From positions 496,001-560,000 of the forward strand of contig OY969912.1 of assembly GCA_963704505.1 (NCBI GenBank): a DNA stretch of 64,000 nt. Direction: 5' to 3'. The number at the start of each line of letters is the position of its first letter. The first letter of the stretch is position 1. The notes beneath the pieces are model-generated. The model saw only the letters and a list, made by a program, of their open reading frames with translations, was not told the DNA's origin and did no database searches. Source of the DNA: VRUE01 sp963704505. GTDB lineage: Bacteria > Actinomycetota > Thermoleophilia > Solirubrobacterales > 70-9. Below are positions 26,329 to 34,449 of this stretch, in pieces. The position numbers and the translations under genes are program-made.

Positions 26329-27711
26329 ATGGCGGACACCCCGCAGCAGCACAGGCGGCGCGGCCGTACGCGCGCCCCGGACATGGAGCGCTACGCCGGG
26401 CTGTTCTCCGCGCGGACCGCGGTCATGCGCTCATCGGCGATGCGCGACCTGATGGCGGTGACCGCGAGGCCCGAGGTGATCTCGCTCGCCGGCGGCCTGC
26501 CCGACACTTCGACCTTCCCGCCGAAGAGCTTCGCCGCGCAGATGACGAGGATCGCCCAGGAGTCCGCCGCCGAGGCGCTCCAATACGGGCCGACGGAGGG
26601 CTTCGAGGAGACCGTCGACTGCATCCTCCAGGTGATGGGCGCCGAGGGAATGCTCCCCGACCCCGAGGACGTGATCGTCACCACCGGCGGCCAGCAGGCG
26701 ATCGACCTCGTCTGCAAGACGTTGATCGATCCCGGTGACGTCGTCATCTGCGAGGCGCCGACGTATCCGGGGGCGGTCCCGGTTTTCTGCAGCTACCAGG
26801 CCGAGGTGGTCCAGGTCGACTGCGACGAGGACGGCATGCGGATCGATGAGCTCGAATCGGTGCTGGCAAGACTCGACGGCGAGGGCCGCCGGCCGAAATT
26901 CGTCTACTCGGTGCCCAGCTTCCAGAACCCCGCCGGGGTCTCGATGTCGTTCGAGCGGCGGCGGCGGCTGGTCGAGCTCGCGCGCCACCGCGAGATGCTG
27001 GTGATCGAGGACAACCCCTACGGCCTGCTTCGTTTCGGCGGCGAACCGCTGCCGCCGCTGCACCAGCTCGACGGCGGCGACTTCGTCATCTACATCGGCA
27101 CCTTCTCGAAGATCCTCTCGCCCGGGATACGCCTCGGCTGGGCGGTGGCGCCGCCGCCGGTGATGGAGAAGATCGTCCTCGGCAAGCAGGCCGCCGACCT
27201 CTGCACTTCGACCCTGACCCAATTCTTCGTCCGGGAGTACTTCGCCGAAGGGCGCTGGCTGGAGTACGTCGAATCGCTGTCGCGGCTGTACCGGCAGCGG
27301 CGCGACGTGATGGTCGCGGCACTCGCCGACCACTTCCCGCCGCAGGCGACCTGGACCGAACCGGACGGCGGCATGTTCATCTGGGCGACGCTCCCCGAGT
27401 ACATCGACACGACCGATCTGCTGGCGCGGGCGCTGCGCGACGACGTCGCCTTCGTCCCTGGCCAGGCCGCCTATGTCGCCGAAGGCCGCGGGCGAAACTC
27501 GATGCGGCTCAATTTCTCCGGGGTCGGCGACGACGACATCCGCGAGGGGATCCGACGGATCGGCCATGTCGTCGGCGAGCAGGTCGAGCTCTACGGCACC
27601 CTCACCGGGGAACACCAGGCGGTGCCGACGCCGGAGGAGAAACCGGTGACGAAGAAGGAGGAGGGCGCCGAGAACGTGCTGCCCTTCCGCAAGGCGGGCG
27701 AGGGCAGCTGA
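26329..27711 (+). CDS. PLP-dependent class I aminotransferase (LysN/MocR-type fold)
   Basis: 460 residues. Core motifs: VISLAGGLPDTSTFP, LQYGPTEGFEE, TTGGQQAIDLV, PSFQNPAGVSMS, VIEDNPYGLLRFG, the PLP lysine in GTFSKILSPGIRLGW, and the substrate arginine region SMRLNFSG. This is the 2-aminoadipate/branched-chain-type subgroup without the DNA-binding domain of MocR regulators. About 40 extra charged residues follow the catalytic domain. Substrate not assigned. TTG at 26320 is an alternative start. Confidence 0.88.
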   Translation: MADTPQQHRRRGRTRAPDMERYAGLFSARTAVMRSSAMRDLMAVTARPEVISLAGGLPDTSTFPPKSFAAQMTRIAQESAAEALQYGPTEGFEETVDCILQVMGAEGMLPDPEDVIVTTGGQQAIDLVCKTLIDPGDVVICEAPTYPGAVPVFCSYQAEVVQVDCDEDGMRIDELESVLARLDGEGRRPKFVYSVPSFQNPAGVSMSFERRRRLVELARHREMLVIEDNPYGLLRFGGEPLPPLHQLDGGDFVIYIGTFSKILSPGIRLGWAVAPPPVMEKIVLGKQAADLCTSTLTQFFVREYFAEGRWLEYVESLSRLYRQRRDVMVAALADHFPPQATWTEPDGGMFIWATLPEYIDTTDLLARALRDDVAFVPGQAAYVAEGRGRNSMRLNFSGVGDDDIREGIRRIGHVVGEQVELYGTLTGEHQAVPTPEEKPVTKKEEGAENVLPFRKAGEGS

Positions 27712-27730
27712 CCCTCGCCCGACGGGTGCC

Positions 27731-28213
27731 TCAGTCGCCCCCCGAGGCGAAGTCGTCGGGGTTGACCTCGTCGAGGAACTCTTTGAATTTGTCGACAACC
27801 TCCTCGGTGTCCTCGACCTCGTGCTCGAACTCGATCGCGGACTCCTCGATCACGTCCTCGGCGGCGAAGATCGGGGCCGAGACCCGGACCGCGAGGGCGA
27901 GGGCGTCGGACGGACGCGAATCGATCTCCATCTCGGAGCCGTTCACCGAGATCGTGATCGAGGCGTAGAAGGTGTTGTCGCGCAGCTCGGTGACCGAGAC
28001 GCGCTCGCATTTGGCGTCGAGCTGGTCGAGCACGTCGGAGAGGAGGTCATGGGTCATCGGCCTCGGCGTCGACGCTCCCTGAAGCTTCATCAGGATCGCG
28101 GCAGCCTCCGGGTGGCCGATCCAGATCGGTAGGAATTTGTTGCCGTCGACCGTCTTCAACAAGACAATCGGCTGCTTGCCGACCATGTCGAAGCTGACGC
28201 CATAGATCTGCAT
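27731..28213 (-). CDS. Bifunctional nuclease (BFN, DUF151) domain protein
   Basis: 160 residues from ATG 28213; TTG at 28222 is also in frame. A BFN domain (residues 1-130) with VLLKTVDGNKFLPIWIGHPEA, LQGASTPRPMTHDLL and SRPSDALALAVR, followed by an acidic tail (EHEVEDTEEVVDKFKEFLDE). DUF151 proteins have been reported with DNase/RNase activity in plants; the bacterial role is unclear. Only ten bases separate it from the tRNA just upstream on the same strand, and there is no Shine-Dalgarno. Confidence 0.9.
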   Translation of the reverse strand: MQIYGVSFDMVGKQPIVLLKTVDGNKFLPIWIGHPEAAAILMKLQGASTPRPMTHDLLSDVLDQLDAKCERVSVTELRDNTFYASITISVNGSEMEIDSRPSDALALAVRVSAPIFAAEDVIEESAIEFEHEVEDTEEVVDKFKEFLDEVNPDDFASGGD

Positions 28214-28223
28214 TTGCTGCAAG

Positions 28224-28297
<74 letters not shown>

Positions 28298-28349
28298 GCA
28301 GTTTCGCGGCGATGATAACGGCGGGAGCGCCCCGCCCGGCGGCCTGCTG

Positions 28350-29216
28350 TCAGGCGCCGCGGCGCGGCTTCAGCCGGCCGGCGAGCTCGAGGGCCTGCTC
28401 GAGGTCGTCGAAGCGGATCTCCACGGCGACCTCCTCCCCCTTGCGCGAGCGGACCTTGACCTCTTGCCCCAAGGCAGCCTCGAACCTGTCGGCCGCGTCG
28501 CGAAGCGCCGCCCGCTCCTCCGGGTCGAGCCCCCGCGACCCTCCCGGTTTCTTTGGCTGGCTGGCCAGCTTGGCGCGATTCTCGGTCTCGCGGACCGACC
28601 ATCCGCCCCGCACGGCGTCGCGGGCGAGGCGGCGGCGGACGTCGTTCCCGGAGGCGGAGAGCAGGGCGCGGCCGTGGCCCTCGCTGAGCTTGCCGGCCTC
28701 GAGCATCTCGATCGTCTCGTCGGGGAGGTCGAGCAGCCGGATCAGATTCGAGATCGCCGGGCGACTGCGGCCGACACGGCGGGCGAGCTCCTCCTTGGAC
28801 ACATCGAGCTCCTCGACCAGGGCCGCGCAGGCGCGCGCCTCCTCGACCGGGTTGAGGTCCTCGCGAACCATGTTCTCGATCAGTGCGACCTGGAGCCGCT
28901 CGGCCTGCTCTGAGTCGCGGATGACCGCAGGCACCTTCTCGAGGCCCGCCTGCTGGGCCGCGCGCCAGCGACGCTCGCCAGCGACCAACTCGTAGCTGCC
29001 GTCGTGCAGGGGACGGACGAGGAGCGGCTGGACGACGCCGCTGACCTCGATCGAGGCGGCCAGGGAGGCCAGTGCCTTGGGGTCGAAGCGGGTGCGCGGC
29101 TGGTTCGGATTGGGCTTGACCAGCTCGACCGGGAGGTCGCGAAGCTCGCCCGCGTCGGCCGCCGCCGATTCCGGCAGAATCGCCGCAAGCCCGCGTCCCA
29201 TGCCGGTTCTAGCCAC
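28350..29216 (-). CDS. parB: Chromosome-partitioning protein ParB
   Basis: 288 residues, GTG start. The CTPase/nuclease-like N-terminal domain shows NPNQPRTRFD, LLVRPL, VAGERRWRAAQQAG and ENMVREDLNPVEEA; a helix-turn-helix follows (ELARRVGRSRPAISNLIRLLDLP), then a C-terminal dimer segment. ParB binds parS, clamps and spreads, and works with ParA to segregate origins. It overlaps parA by eight bases. A perfect parS core lies 3.2 kb away at 32374-32387. Confidence 0.97.
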   Translation of the reverse strand: MARTGMGRGLAAILPESAAADAGELRDLPVELVKPNPNQPRTRFDPKALASLAASIEVSGVVQPLLVRPLHDGSYELVAGERRWRAAQQAGLEKVPAVIRDSEQAERLQVALIENMVREDLNPVEEARACAALVEELDVSKEELARRVGRSRPAISNLIRLLDLPDETIEMLEAGKLSEGHGRALLSASGNDVRRRLARDAVRGGWSVRETENRAKLASQPKKPGGSRGLDPEERAALRDAADRFEAALGQEVKVRSRKGEEVAVEIRFDDLEQALELAGRLKPRRGA

Positions 29217-29970
29217 GAGCGACGAGCTCCTCGGCGAGCGCGCGGTAGGCGGTAGAAGCCCGCGAGGAGGGAGAATGCTCGGTCACCGGCAGACCATAGC
29301 TCGGCGCCTCGGCAACGCGGACGCTGCGCGGAATGACGGTGTCGAAGACCATCTCCGGGAAATGCTCGCGCAGCTCGCGCTCGACGTCCTGGGCGAGCCG
29401 GGTGCGCTCGTCGTGCATCGTGATCAGCAGCCCCGACACGTGGAGCGCCGGGTTCATCTCGCGTCGGATCATCCCCAGGGTGTCGAGGAACTGGACGAGG
29501 CCCTCGAGCGCCAGGTACTCGGCCTGGACCGGGACGATCACCCGGTCGGCGGCGACCAGCGCGTTGACGCTGACCGGGCCGAGGCTCGGTGGGCAGTCGA
29601 GGACGGTGACGGCGAAGCGCTCGCGGACCGGGCCGAGGCTCTCCCGCAGCCGTGCCTCGGATCGCTCTTCCATCCGCGGCAGCTCGATCGCGGCGCCGGC
29701 GAGGTCGCGGCTCGCGGGGACCAGCCAGAGATTGTCGGGGCCCGCCGGGCGAGCCGCCTCGGCGACCGACACCTCCCCGACCAAGCATTCGTAGGAAGAG
29801 GGGCGCATGTCCCGGTCGGCGCCGAGCGCCACGGTCGCGTTGCACTGGGGATCGAGATCGACGAGCAGGGTCTGGGCACCCGTCGCGGCGACGCAGGCGG
29901 CGACGTTGACCGCGGTCGTCGTCTTGCCGACGCCGCCCTTCTGGTTCGCGATCGCGTAGACGACACCCAT
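29209..29970 (-). CDS. parA: Chromosome-partitioning ATPase ParA (Soj)
   Basis: 253 residues. A deviant Walker A (KGGVGKTT), Walker A' (LLVDLDPQCNAT) and Walker B (VLDCPPSLGPVSVNAL) identify the ParA/MinD family. The protein has no N-terminal extra domain, as in chromosomal ParA. It is ten bases from the rsmG end in the usual par order near the origin. Confidence 0.97.
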   Translation of the reverse strand: MGVVYAIANQKGGVGKTTTAVNVAACVAATGAQTLLVDLDPQCNATVALGADRDMRPSSYECLVGEVSVAEAARPAGPDNLWLVPASRDLAGAAIELPRMEERSEARLRESLGPVRERFAVTVLDCPPSLGPVSVNALVAADRVIVPVQAEYLALEGLVQFLDTLGMIRREMNPALHVSGLLITMHDERTRLAQDVERELREHFPEMVFDTVIPRSVRVAEAPSYGLPVTEHSPSSRASTAYRALAEELVARG

Positions 29971-29980
29971 CGCCGTGAGC

Positions 29981-30667
29981 CTAGCTGCCCCGTGGTCGCT
30001 TCTTCGCCATCCCCGCGCGGCGGGGAAGCCCGGCCGGGGTCTCGCCGCGCTTGTGGATGACGTGCAGGTGGCGATGGCGGCTGCCGGCGAAGGGGCCGAC
30101 GGCGAGAATCCGCTCCGGGCTCATCGCCAGCTCGACGGCCGCGCGATCCAGCTCGGCCTCCTCCTCGGCGTCTCGTTTGCCCTTCCAGGCGACCAACACG
30201 CCGCCATCGGCGAGCAGCGGCGAGGCGAGCTCGGCCAAGGTCGAGAGTCGGCCCACGGCGCGGGCGGTGACGGCTTCGTAGGCCTCGCGGCCCTCCGCCG
30301 CCGCGAGCTCCTCGGAGCGCTCGTTGAGGATCCGGACATTTTCGATCGACGCCGCCCGTGAGGCGATCCGCATGAACTCGCACTTGCGCCCCACGGACTC
30401 GACCAGATCGACCCGGGCTTCCGGCCTGGCGGCGGCGAGGACCAAGCCCGGAAAACCAGCTCCAGAGCCAATATCGGCGATCTCGCGAGCGTTGGCGAGT
30501 TCCTCGACCTCGAGCCCGCTGAGGCTGTCCTCCACGTGCACCTTCCAGGCCCGCTCGCCCTCGGTGACCGAGCTGACCGAGGCCCGCTCCTCGGCGAGCA
30601 GGGCGAGGACCGTCTCCAGCGCCGCGCGGGCCCCGCCGGGAAGGGCGTCGGAGAGGCGCTCGCTCAC
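29981..30667 (-). CDS. rsmG: 16S rRNA (guanine-527-N7) methyltransferase RsmG
   Basis: 228 residues, GTG start. The SAM site is ADIGSGAGFPGLVLAAARP, followed by VESVGRKCEFMR and AVTARAVGRLSTLAELASPLL, all RsmG hallmarks. It methylates G527 of 16S rRNA; loss gives low-level streptomycin resistance in many bacteria. It lies in the classical jag-rsmG-parA-parB order. Confidence 0.96.
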   Translation of the reverse strand: MSERLSDALPGGARAALETVLALLAEERASVSSVTEGERAWKVHVEDSLSGLEVEELANAREIADIGSGAGFPGLVLAAARPEARVDLVESVGRKCEFMRIASRAASIENVRILNERSEELAAAEGREAYEAVTARAVGRLSTLAELASPLLADGGVLVAWKGKRDAEEEAELDRAAVELAMSPERILAVGPFAGSRHRHLHVIHKRGETPAGLPRRAGMAKKRPRGS

Positions 30668-30683
30668 TGGCGCGGAGGAGGCG

Positions 30684-31169
30684 TCACTCAGAGACGAGCG
30701 GGGCGACGACGACGCAGCGATGCGGCTCGTCGCCTTCGCTGTAGGTCTCGACCCCGGCGCGCTCTTTGAGGTGCTCGTGGACGACCCGGCGCTCTTGAGC
30801 GCTCATCTCATCCATCTCGACGGTGCGGCTGCCGTCCAGGGCGCGCTCGGCGGCCCGGTCGGCGCGGGCGACGAGGATCTCGCGGCGTCGCTCGCGATAG
30901 CCGGCGGCGTCGATCACGACCCGCTTGCGCTCCCGCAGGCCGCGGAAGGCGGCCTGGTAACAGAGCAGCTGCAGGGCGTCGATCGTCTGCCCTCGTTTGC
31001 CGATCAGCAGCCCGTAGTCCTCGTCGCCGACGACCTCGGCTTCGATCCGCTCGTCGGTCTCGCGGGTCTCGACGACCCCCTCGAGGTCGAGCTCGTCCAG
31101 AACCCCCTCGACCAACTCGCGCACCCGCTCGACCGGCTGCTCCGGCCACTCCCCAGTCTCTGCAGTCAT
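30684..31169 (-). CDS. jag: Jag/KhpB RNA-binding protein (KH and R3H domains)
   Basis: 161 residues from ATG 31169; the longer open frame upstream is not supported. A KH domain (DEDYGLLIGKRGQTIDALQLLCY) is followed by an R3H domain (MSAQERRVVHEHLKERAGVETYSEG). The N-terminal Jag_N segment is short or missing. KhpB proteins bind RNA and, in several Gram-positives, affect cell elongation. The position next to yidC and rsmG is conserved. Confidence 0.93.
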   Translation of the reverse strand: MTAETGEWPEQPVERVRELVEGVLDELDLEGVVETRETDERIEAEVVGDEDYGLLIGKRGQTIDALQLLCYQAAFRGLRERKRVVIDAAGYRERRREILVARADRAAERALDGSRTVEMDEMSAQERRVVHEHLKERAGVETYSEGDEPHRCVVVAPLVSE

Positions 31170-31187
31170 AGAGGGGAGCCTAATGAA

Positions 31188-31223
31188 CCACCGCCTCCTC
31201 CGCTTCGCGTCCGGGGGCGGTGG
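31188..31223. repeat. 8-base inverted repeat in the jag-yidC gap
   Basis: CCACCGCC at 31188-31195 pairs with GGCGGTGG at 31216-31223 across a 20-base loop. It lies in the 180-base gap between yidC and jag (31170-31349). No U-run follows on the minus strand, so it is not a clear terminator; nothing else was recognised in this gap. Confidence 0.4.
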
Positions 31224-31349
31224 CAATCGGCGACTGGGCGCTGCTGACGCTCGAAGCGACGGTTGCCGATTCCGCGGGCCCGAACCTCCGAGCGATTCAC
31301 GCCCACCTGCTGAGAACCGGCGCGCGTAGCGATTGAGCGGGGCGGGGAC

Positions 31350-32111
31350 CTAGCGCCGCTTCTTCTTTTTCCTCGGTGGAGGCGGCGGCGGTTTGGCCGC
31401 TTTGAGCGCGACGGCGCCGTCGGGGGTCGCCAGGTGGGGCGGCGGGATGATCTTTTTGATCGCGTACTGCTGGCCGATCGTCCAGACGTTGGTGGTGATC
31501 CAGTAGAGGACCAGGCCGGCCGGGAAGCTGATCACGAAGGGGACGAAGATGAAGGGCAGCACCATCATCATCGTCCGCTGGCTTTTGTCGGCGCTCAGGG
31601 CCATGACCATGCCGGAGATCAGCTGGGTGCCCACGTAGAGGACGAGGAGCACGATCAATTCGGCGCCGTGAGCGGCCGAGGTGAGGTCCTTGATGAAGAG
31701 GAACGACGCTTCGCTGCCGCATTCGCCGGCCTTGCAGCCGATGTCGGCGGGGAGCTCGTGGCGGAGGACCGAGAAGAGGGTGAAGAAGACGGGGAGCTGC
31801 GCCAGGAGCGGTACGCAGGATGCGAAGGGGTTGACTTTGTTCTCTTTGTAGAACGCCATCATCTCCTGTTGCTGGCGCTGTTTGTCGTTTTTGAACTTCT
31901 CTTTGATCTCCTGGAGCTGTGGCTGCAGCGCCTGCATGGCGCGCATGCCTTTCAGCTGTTTGTAGGTGAGCGGGATCAGCAGCGCCCGGGTCAGGATCGT
32001 GAGAGCGATGATCGACATCCCCCAGCTCAGGCCGGCGCTGTCGTGGAAGAACTGGAGGACCGAGTTGCAGACGTCGATCAGCGGCTGCAGGATGTTGGCC
32101 ATCGGGATCAC
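31350..32111 (-). CDS. yidC: Membrane protein insertase YidC
   Basis: 253 residues, with GTG start overlapping the yidD stop (GTGA). A short Gram-positive-type YidC without the large periplasmic domain. Helix 1 is followed by WGMSIIALTILTRALLIPLTYKQLKG, which contains the conserved arginine of the hydrophilic groove, then the charged hairpin KEKFKNDKQRQQQEMMAFYKENKVNP, and C-terminal helices. The tail is PPPPPRKKKKRR, likely for ribosome contact. It inserts membrane proteins with or without SecYEG. Confidence 0.95.
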   Translation of the reverse strand: MIPMANILQPLIDVCNSVLQFFHDSAGLSWGMSIIALTILTRALLIPLTYKQLKGMRAMQALQPQLQEIKEKFKNDKQRQQQEMMAFYKENKVNPFASCVPLLAQLPVFFTLFSVLRHELPADIGCKAGECGSEASFLFIKDLTSAAHGAELIVLLVLYVGTQLISGMVMALSADKSQRTMMMVLPFIFVPFVISFPAGLVLYWITTNVWTIGQQYAIKKIIPPPHLATPDGAVALKAAKPPPPPPRKKKKRR

Positions 32112-32380
32112 GAGTGGGCCTCACCGTGGTACGTCGAAGGGTCGACCGGGCCGGTCCTCAGCGTGAACCGCTCCGGAACGGGGTCAAAGCCACCGTGGCT
32201 GAAGGGGTTGCAGCGGAGCAGGCGCCAGGTTCCCAGCACAACGCCGCGGGCGGCGCCAAACCGTTCGATCGCCTCGGATGTGTAGGCCGAGCAGGTCGGC
32301 TCGTAGCGGCAGCGGCGGGGGCGGGCCGACGAAAAAACCCGGCGGTAGGCGCTTATCGCGCCGAGCAGGAGGCGTTTCAC
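32108..32380 (-). CDS. yidD: Membrane protein insertion efficiency factor YidD
   Basis: 90 residues, GTG start. Family motifs: AYRRVFS, CRYEPTCSAYTSEAIERFG and LLRCNPFSHGGFDPVP. A small amphipathic protein that helps YidC-dependent insertion. Its start codon overlaps the rnpA stop, and both lie inside a parS sequence. Confidence 0.95.
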   Translation of the reverse strand: MKRLLLGAISAYRRVFSSARPRRCRYEPTCSAYTSEAIERFGAARGVVLGTWRLLRCNPFSHGGFDPVPERFTLRTGPVDPSTYHGEAHS

Positions 32381-32388
32381 GTGGAACG
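32373..32388. promoter_or_regulatory. parS: parS centromere site (ParB binding)
   Basis: CGTTTCACGTGGAACG; the central 14 bases GTTTCACGTGGAAC (32374-32387) are the exact reverse complement of the parS core GTTCCACGTGAAAC used across bacteria. It covers the rnpA stop codon (32377-32379) and the yidD GTG (32378-32380). ParA and ParB are encoded 2.4-4 kb away and dnaA about 0.6 kb away, as expected for an origin-proximal centromere. Confidence 0.85.
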
Positions 32389-32754
32389 CCCTCCCGGCAC
32401 CGAGGCGGCTAGCGCCTCCTCGAGGCTGGTCGTGACCCCGGTTGTTCCCTCGCGCTCGATCAACTCGGCGAGCTCGGGACGAGCGACGATGACGAAATCG
32501 TAGCCGGCCGGCAACCGCTCGGCGAGCTCCCAGAACGCCTCCCGCAGGACCCGCTTGGCGCGGTTGCGCTCGACCGCGTTGCCGAGCTTGCGGCTGGCGG
32601 AGACTCCAAGGCGGACGTCGGCGGTGTCCTCCTCCTTGCGGGGGAAGCTGTAGAGAACGAGGTAACGCGTCGCGTTGGAGGAGCCGTCGCGATACACCCG
32701 GTCGAACTCACCACTGCGCGACAGACGGCGGCGACGTCCCTTGGACGCCGCCAC
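32377..32754 (-). CDS. rnpA: Ribonuclease P protein component
   Basis: 125 residues, GTG start sharing one base with the rpmH stop. RNase P protein signature: LGVSASRKLGNAVERNRAKRVLREAFW, preceded by the basic LSRSGEFDRVYRDG. It binds the RNase P RNA and helps mature tRNA 5' ends. The acidic, non-conserved C-terminus contains the parS site at its last codons. Confidence 0.96.
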   Translation of the reverse strand: MAASKGRRRRLSRSGEFDRVYRDGSSNATRYLVLYSFPRKEEDTADVRLGVSASRKLGNAVERNRAKRVLREAFWELAERLPAGYDFVIVARPELAELIEREGTTGVTTSLEEALAASVPGGRST

Positions 32755-32888
32755 TAGACCGTCAGGCGCTTGCGGCCTTTGCGACGCCGGCGGCTGAGGA
32801 TCGCGCGGCCTCCACGCGTGCTCATCCGCGCCCGGAATCCGTGGGTCTTGGCCCTCTTACGCTTCTTCGGCTGATAGGTGCGCTTCAT
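32754..32888 (-). CDS. rpmH: 50S ribosomal protein L34
   Basis: 44 residues: MKRTYQPKKRKRAKTHGFRA, then MSTRGGRAILSRRRRKGRKRL. This is the canonical short L34, first gene of the leftward rpmH-rnpA-yidD-yidC group. It is divergent from dnaA across a 99-base gap, the classical bacterial origin arrangement. Confidence 0.98.
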   Translation of the reverse strand: MKRTYQPKKRKRAKTHGFRARMSTRGGRAILSRRRRKGRKRLTV

Positions 32889-32898
32889 TGGGCGTCGC

Positions 32899-32904
32899 AG
32901 TATA
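32899..32904 (-). promoter_or_regulatory. -10 element of the rpmH promoter
   Basis: TATACT on the minus strand, about 11 bases before the expected transcript start of rpmH. No good -35 is found at 16-18 bases; instead there is an imperfect palindrome (CCCGAA 32914-32919, TTCGGG 32928-32933) that could bind a regulator of rpmH or dnaA. Confidence 0.45.
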
Positions 32905-32987
32905 CGGACGACCCCCGAAAACTTTTGTTCGGGATTTGCGACGGCGGTCGGAATGCTGCTCGGGGCCGCCGCTATGGTCGCCGGCGG

Positions 32988-34313
32988 GTGGCAGAAGACG
33001 AGAACCGACAGCAGCTCGATGCGCTCTGGCGTGAGGTCCAGGAGAGGCTGCGGGCATCCGTTCCCGATTCGACCTTCGACCTCTGGCTGCAGCCGCTGAA
33101 GGTTCTCGGCGCCCGCGGCGGGACCCTCCACCTCTCCGCTCCCGAGGGGATCCGCGCCTGGGTCGAGCGCCGCTACCGATCCCTGATCGACGAAGCGCTG
33201 GAGGCAGTCGGGAGCACCCTCTCCGAAGTCAGCTTCGCAACCCCCGACTCCGCTGAGGGCGCGGGAGAGACCGGCGCAGAGGAGCTCAACCCCAACTACA
33301 GCTTCGATCGCTTCGTGATCGGCGAGGGCAATCGCTTCGCCCACGCGGCGGCGCTGGCCGCGGCGGAGGCGCCGTCCGAGGCCTACAACCCGCTCTTCCT
33401 ACACGGCCCCCCGGGGCTCGGAAAGACCCACCTGCTGGTCGCGATCGCCAACTACCTGCGCGACTACGCCCCCGAGCTGAGCGTCCGCTACACGACCGCC
33501 GAGTCCTTCACCAACGAGTTCGTCGACAGCCTCAGGGCGAGTGGGATCGAGGCGTTCAAGCGCCGCTACCGCGACCTCGACGTGCTGCTCGTCGATGACG
33601 TCCAGTTCCTCGAGGGCAAGCGCAACACCGAAGAGGAGTTCTTCCACACCTTCAACGCCCTATATGAGGGCGGCAGCCAGCTCGTCCTCTCGGCCGACCG
33701 GATCCCGAGCCAGCTCTCGACCCTTGCCGAGCGCCTCCGCGATCGCTTCGAGTGGGGGCTGACGGTCCCGGTCGAGCCGCCCAACCTCGCCACCAGGGTG
33801 ACCGTCCTGCGGCGCCTGATCCGCGAGGCCGGCATCCCCGACGGCGAGGGCGACGCGCTGCTCGAGCTCGCCGGCCGGATCAACGCCAACGTCCGCCAAT
33901 TGCACGGCGCCCTGACCCGGGTCATTGCCCATGCCTCGCTCACCGCCCGGCCCCTCGACTCGAAGCTGATCGCCGAGCTGATCCCGAGGTCTGGCCCGGT
34001 CCGCGCAGAGACGAGCGTCGAGGAGATTCAGGAGCGGGTCGCCGGCTCCTTCGGGATCTCGCGGGCAGAGCTGGTCGGCTCCAGCCGCGCCGCTGCGCCG
34101 CTGCGCGCCCGTCAGGTCGCGATCCTCTTCACCCGCGAGCTGACCGGGCTCTCCCTCCCCCAGATCGGCCATCTCTACGGCGGCCGGGATCACTCGACCG
34201 TGATCAACGCCCTGAAGAGGATCGAGATCGGCATCGCCGAGGACCCGAGCCTCGCTCGACGCGTCGACGAGCTGCGCGCCGAGATCAACAACCACCCGCA
34301 GAACTCTGGCTGA
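32988..34313 (+). CDS. dnaA: Chromosomal replication initiator DnaA
   Basis: 441 residues from GTG 32988; the open frame reaches back into rpmH but this start gives the usual N-terminus (LWREVQERLRASVPDSTFDLWLQPL). Domain III has Walker A GPPGLGKTH and Walker B LLVDDVQFLEGK; domain IV has the DnaA-box-binding GGRDHSTVINALKRIE. Domain II is very short. DnaA unwinds the origin in its ATP form. Confidence 0.98.
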   Translation: MAEDENRQQLDALWREVQERLRASVPDSTFDLWLQPLKVLGARGGTLHLSAPEGIRAWVERRYRSLIDEALEAVGSTLSEVSFATPDSAEGAGETGAEELNPNYSFDRFVIGEGNRFAHAAALAAAEAPSEAYNPLFLHGPPGLGKTHLLVAIANYLRDYAPELSVRYTTAESFTNEFVDSLRASGIEAFKRRYRDLDVLLVDDVQFLEGKRNTEEEFFHTFNALYEGGSQLVLSADRIPSQLSTLAERLRDRFEWGLTVPVEPPNLATRVTVLRRLIREAGIPDGEGDALLELAGRINANVRQLHGALTRVIAHASLTARPLDSKLIAELIPRSGPVRAETSVEEIQERVAGSFGISRAELVGSSRAAAPLRARQVAILFTRELTGLSLPQIGHLYGGRDHSTVINALKRIEIGIAEDPSLARRVDELRAEINNHPQNSG

Positions 34314-34334
34314 CGGCCGATGGCACTGCAAGAA

Positions 34335-34416
34335 TCCACCGGCTTCCACATCTCTCTCCACAGCCCGTACGCCGCTCTGCGTTCGGCGTTCGACGCCTCC
34401 TGCAACGATCTCCACA
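34335..34416. promoter_or_regulatory. oriC: Candidate oriC: cluster of degenerate DnaA-box-like motifs
   Basis: The 136-base gap between dnaA and dnaN contains four motifs sharing TCCAC in one orientation: AATCCACC (34333), CTTCCACAT, CTCTCCACA (34354) and ATCTCCACA (34408), partial matches to TTATCCACA. In actinobacteria the origin commonly lies in this gap. No perfect box and no strong AT-rich unwinding element are visible, so the real origin could lie elsewhere. Confidence 0.35.
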
Positions 34417-34449
34417 ACCACTAAGCCAACTCTAGAAAGCCATCACCAG

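Noticed and set aside
28320..28336. GGCGGG-AGCGC-CCCGCC hairpin as terminator between parB and the tRNA
   Set aside because: Short stem with no T-run on the minus strand; terminating here would be weak at best.
32889..32987. rpmH-dnaA gap as the replication origin
   Set aside because: No DnaA-box-like motif is visible in these 99 bases; the dnaA-dnaN gap is the better candidate.
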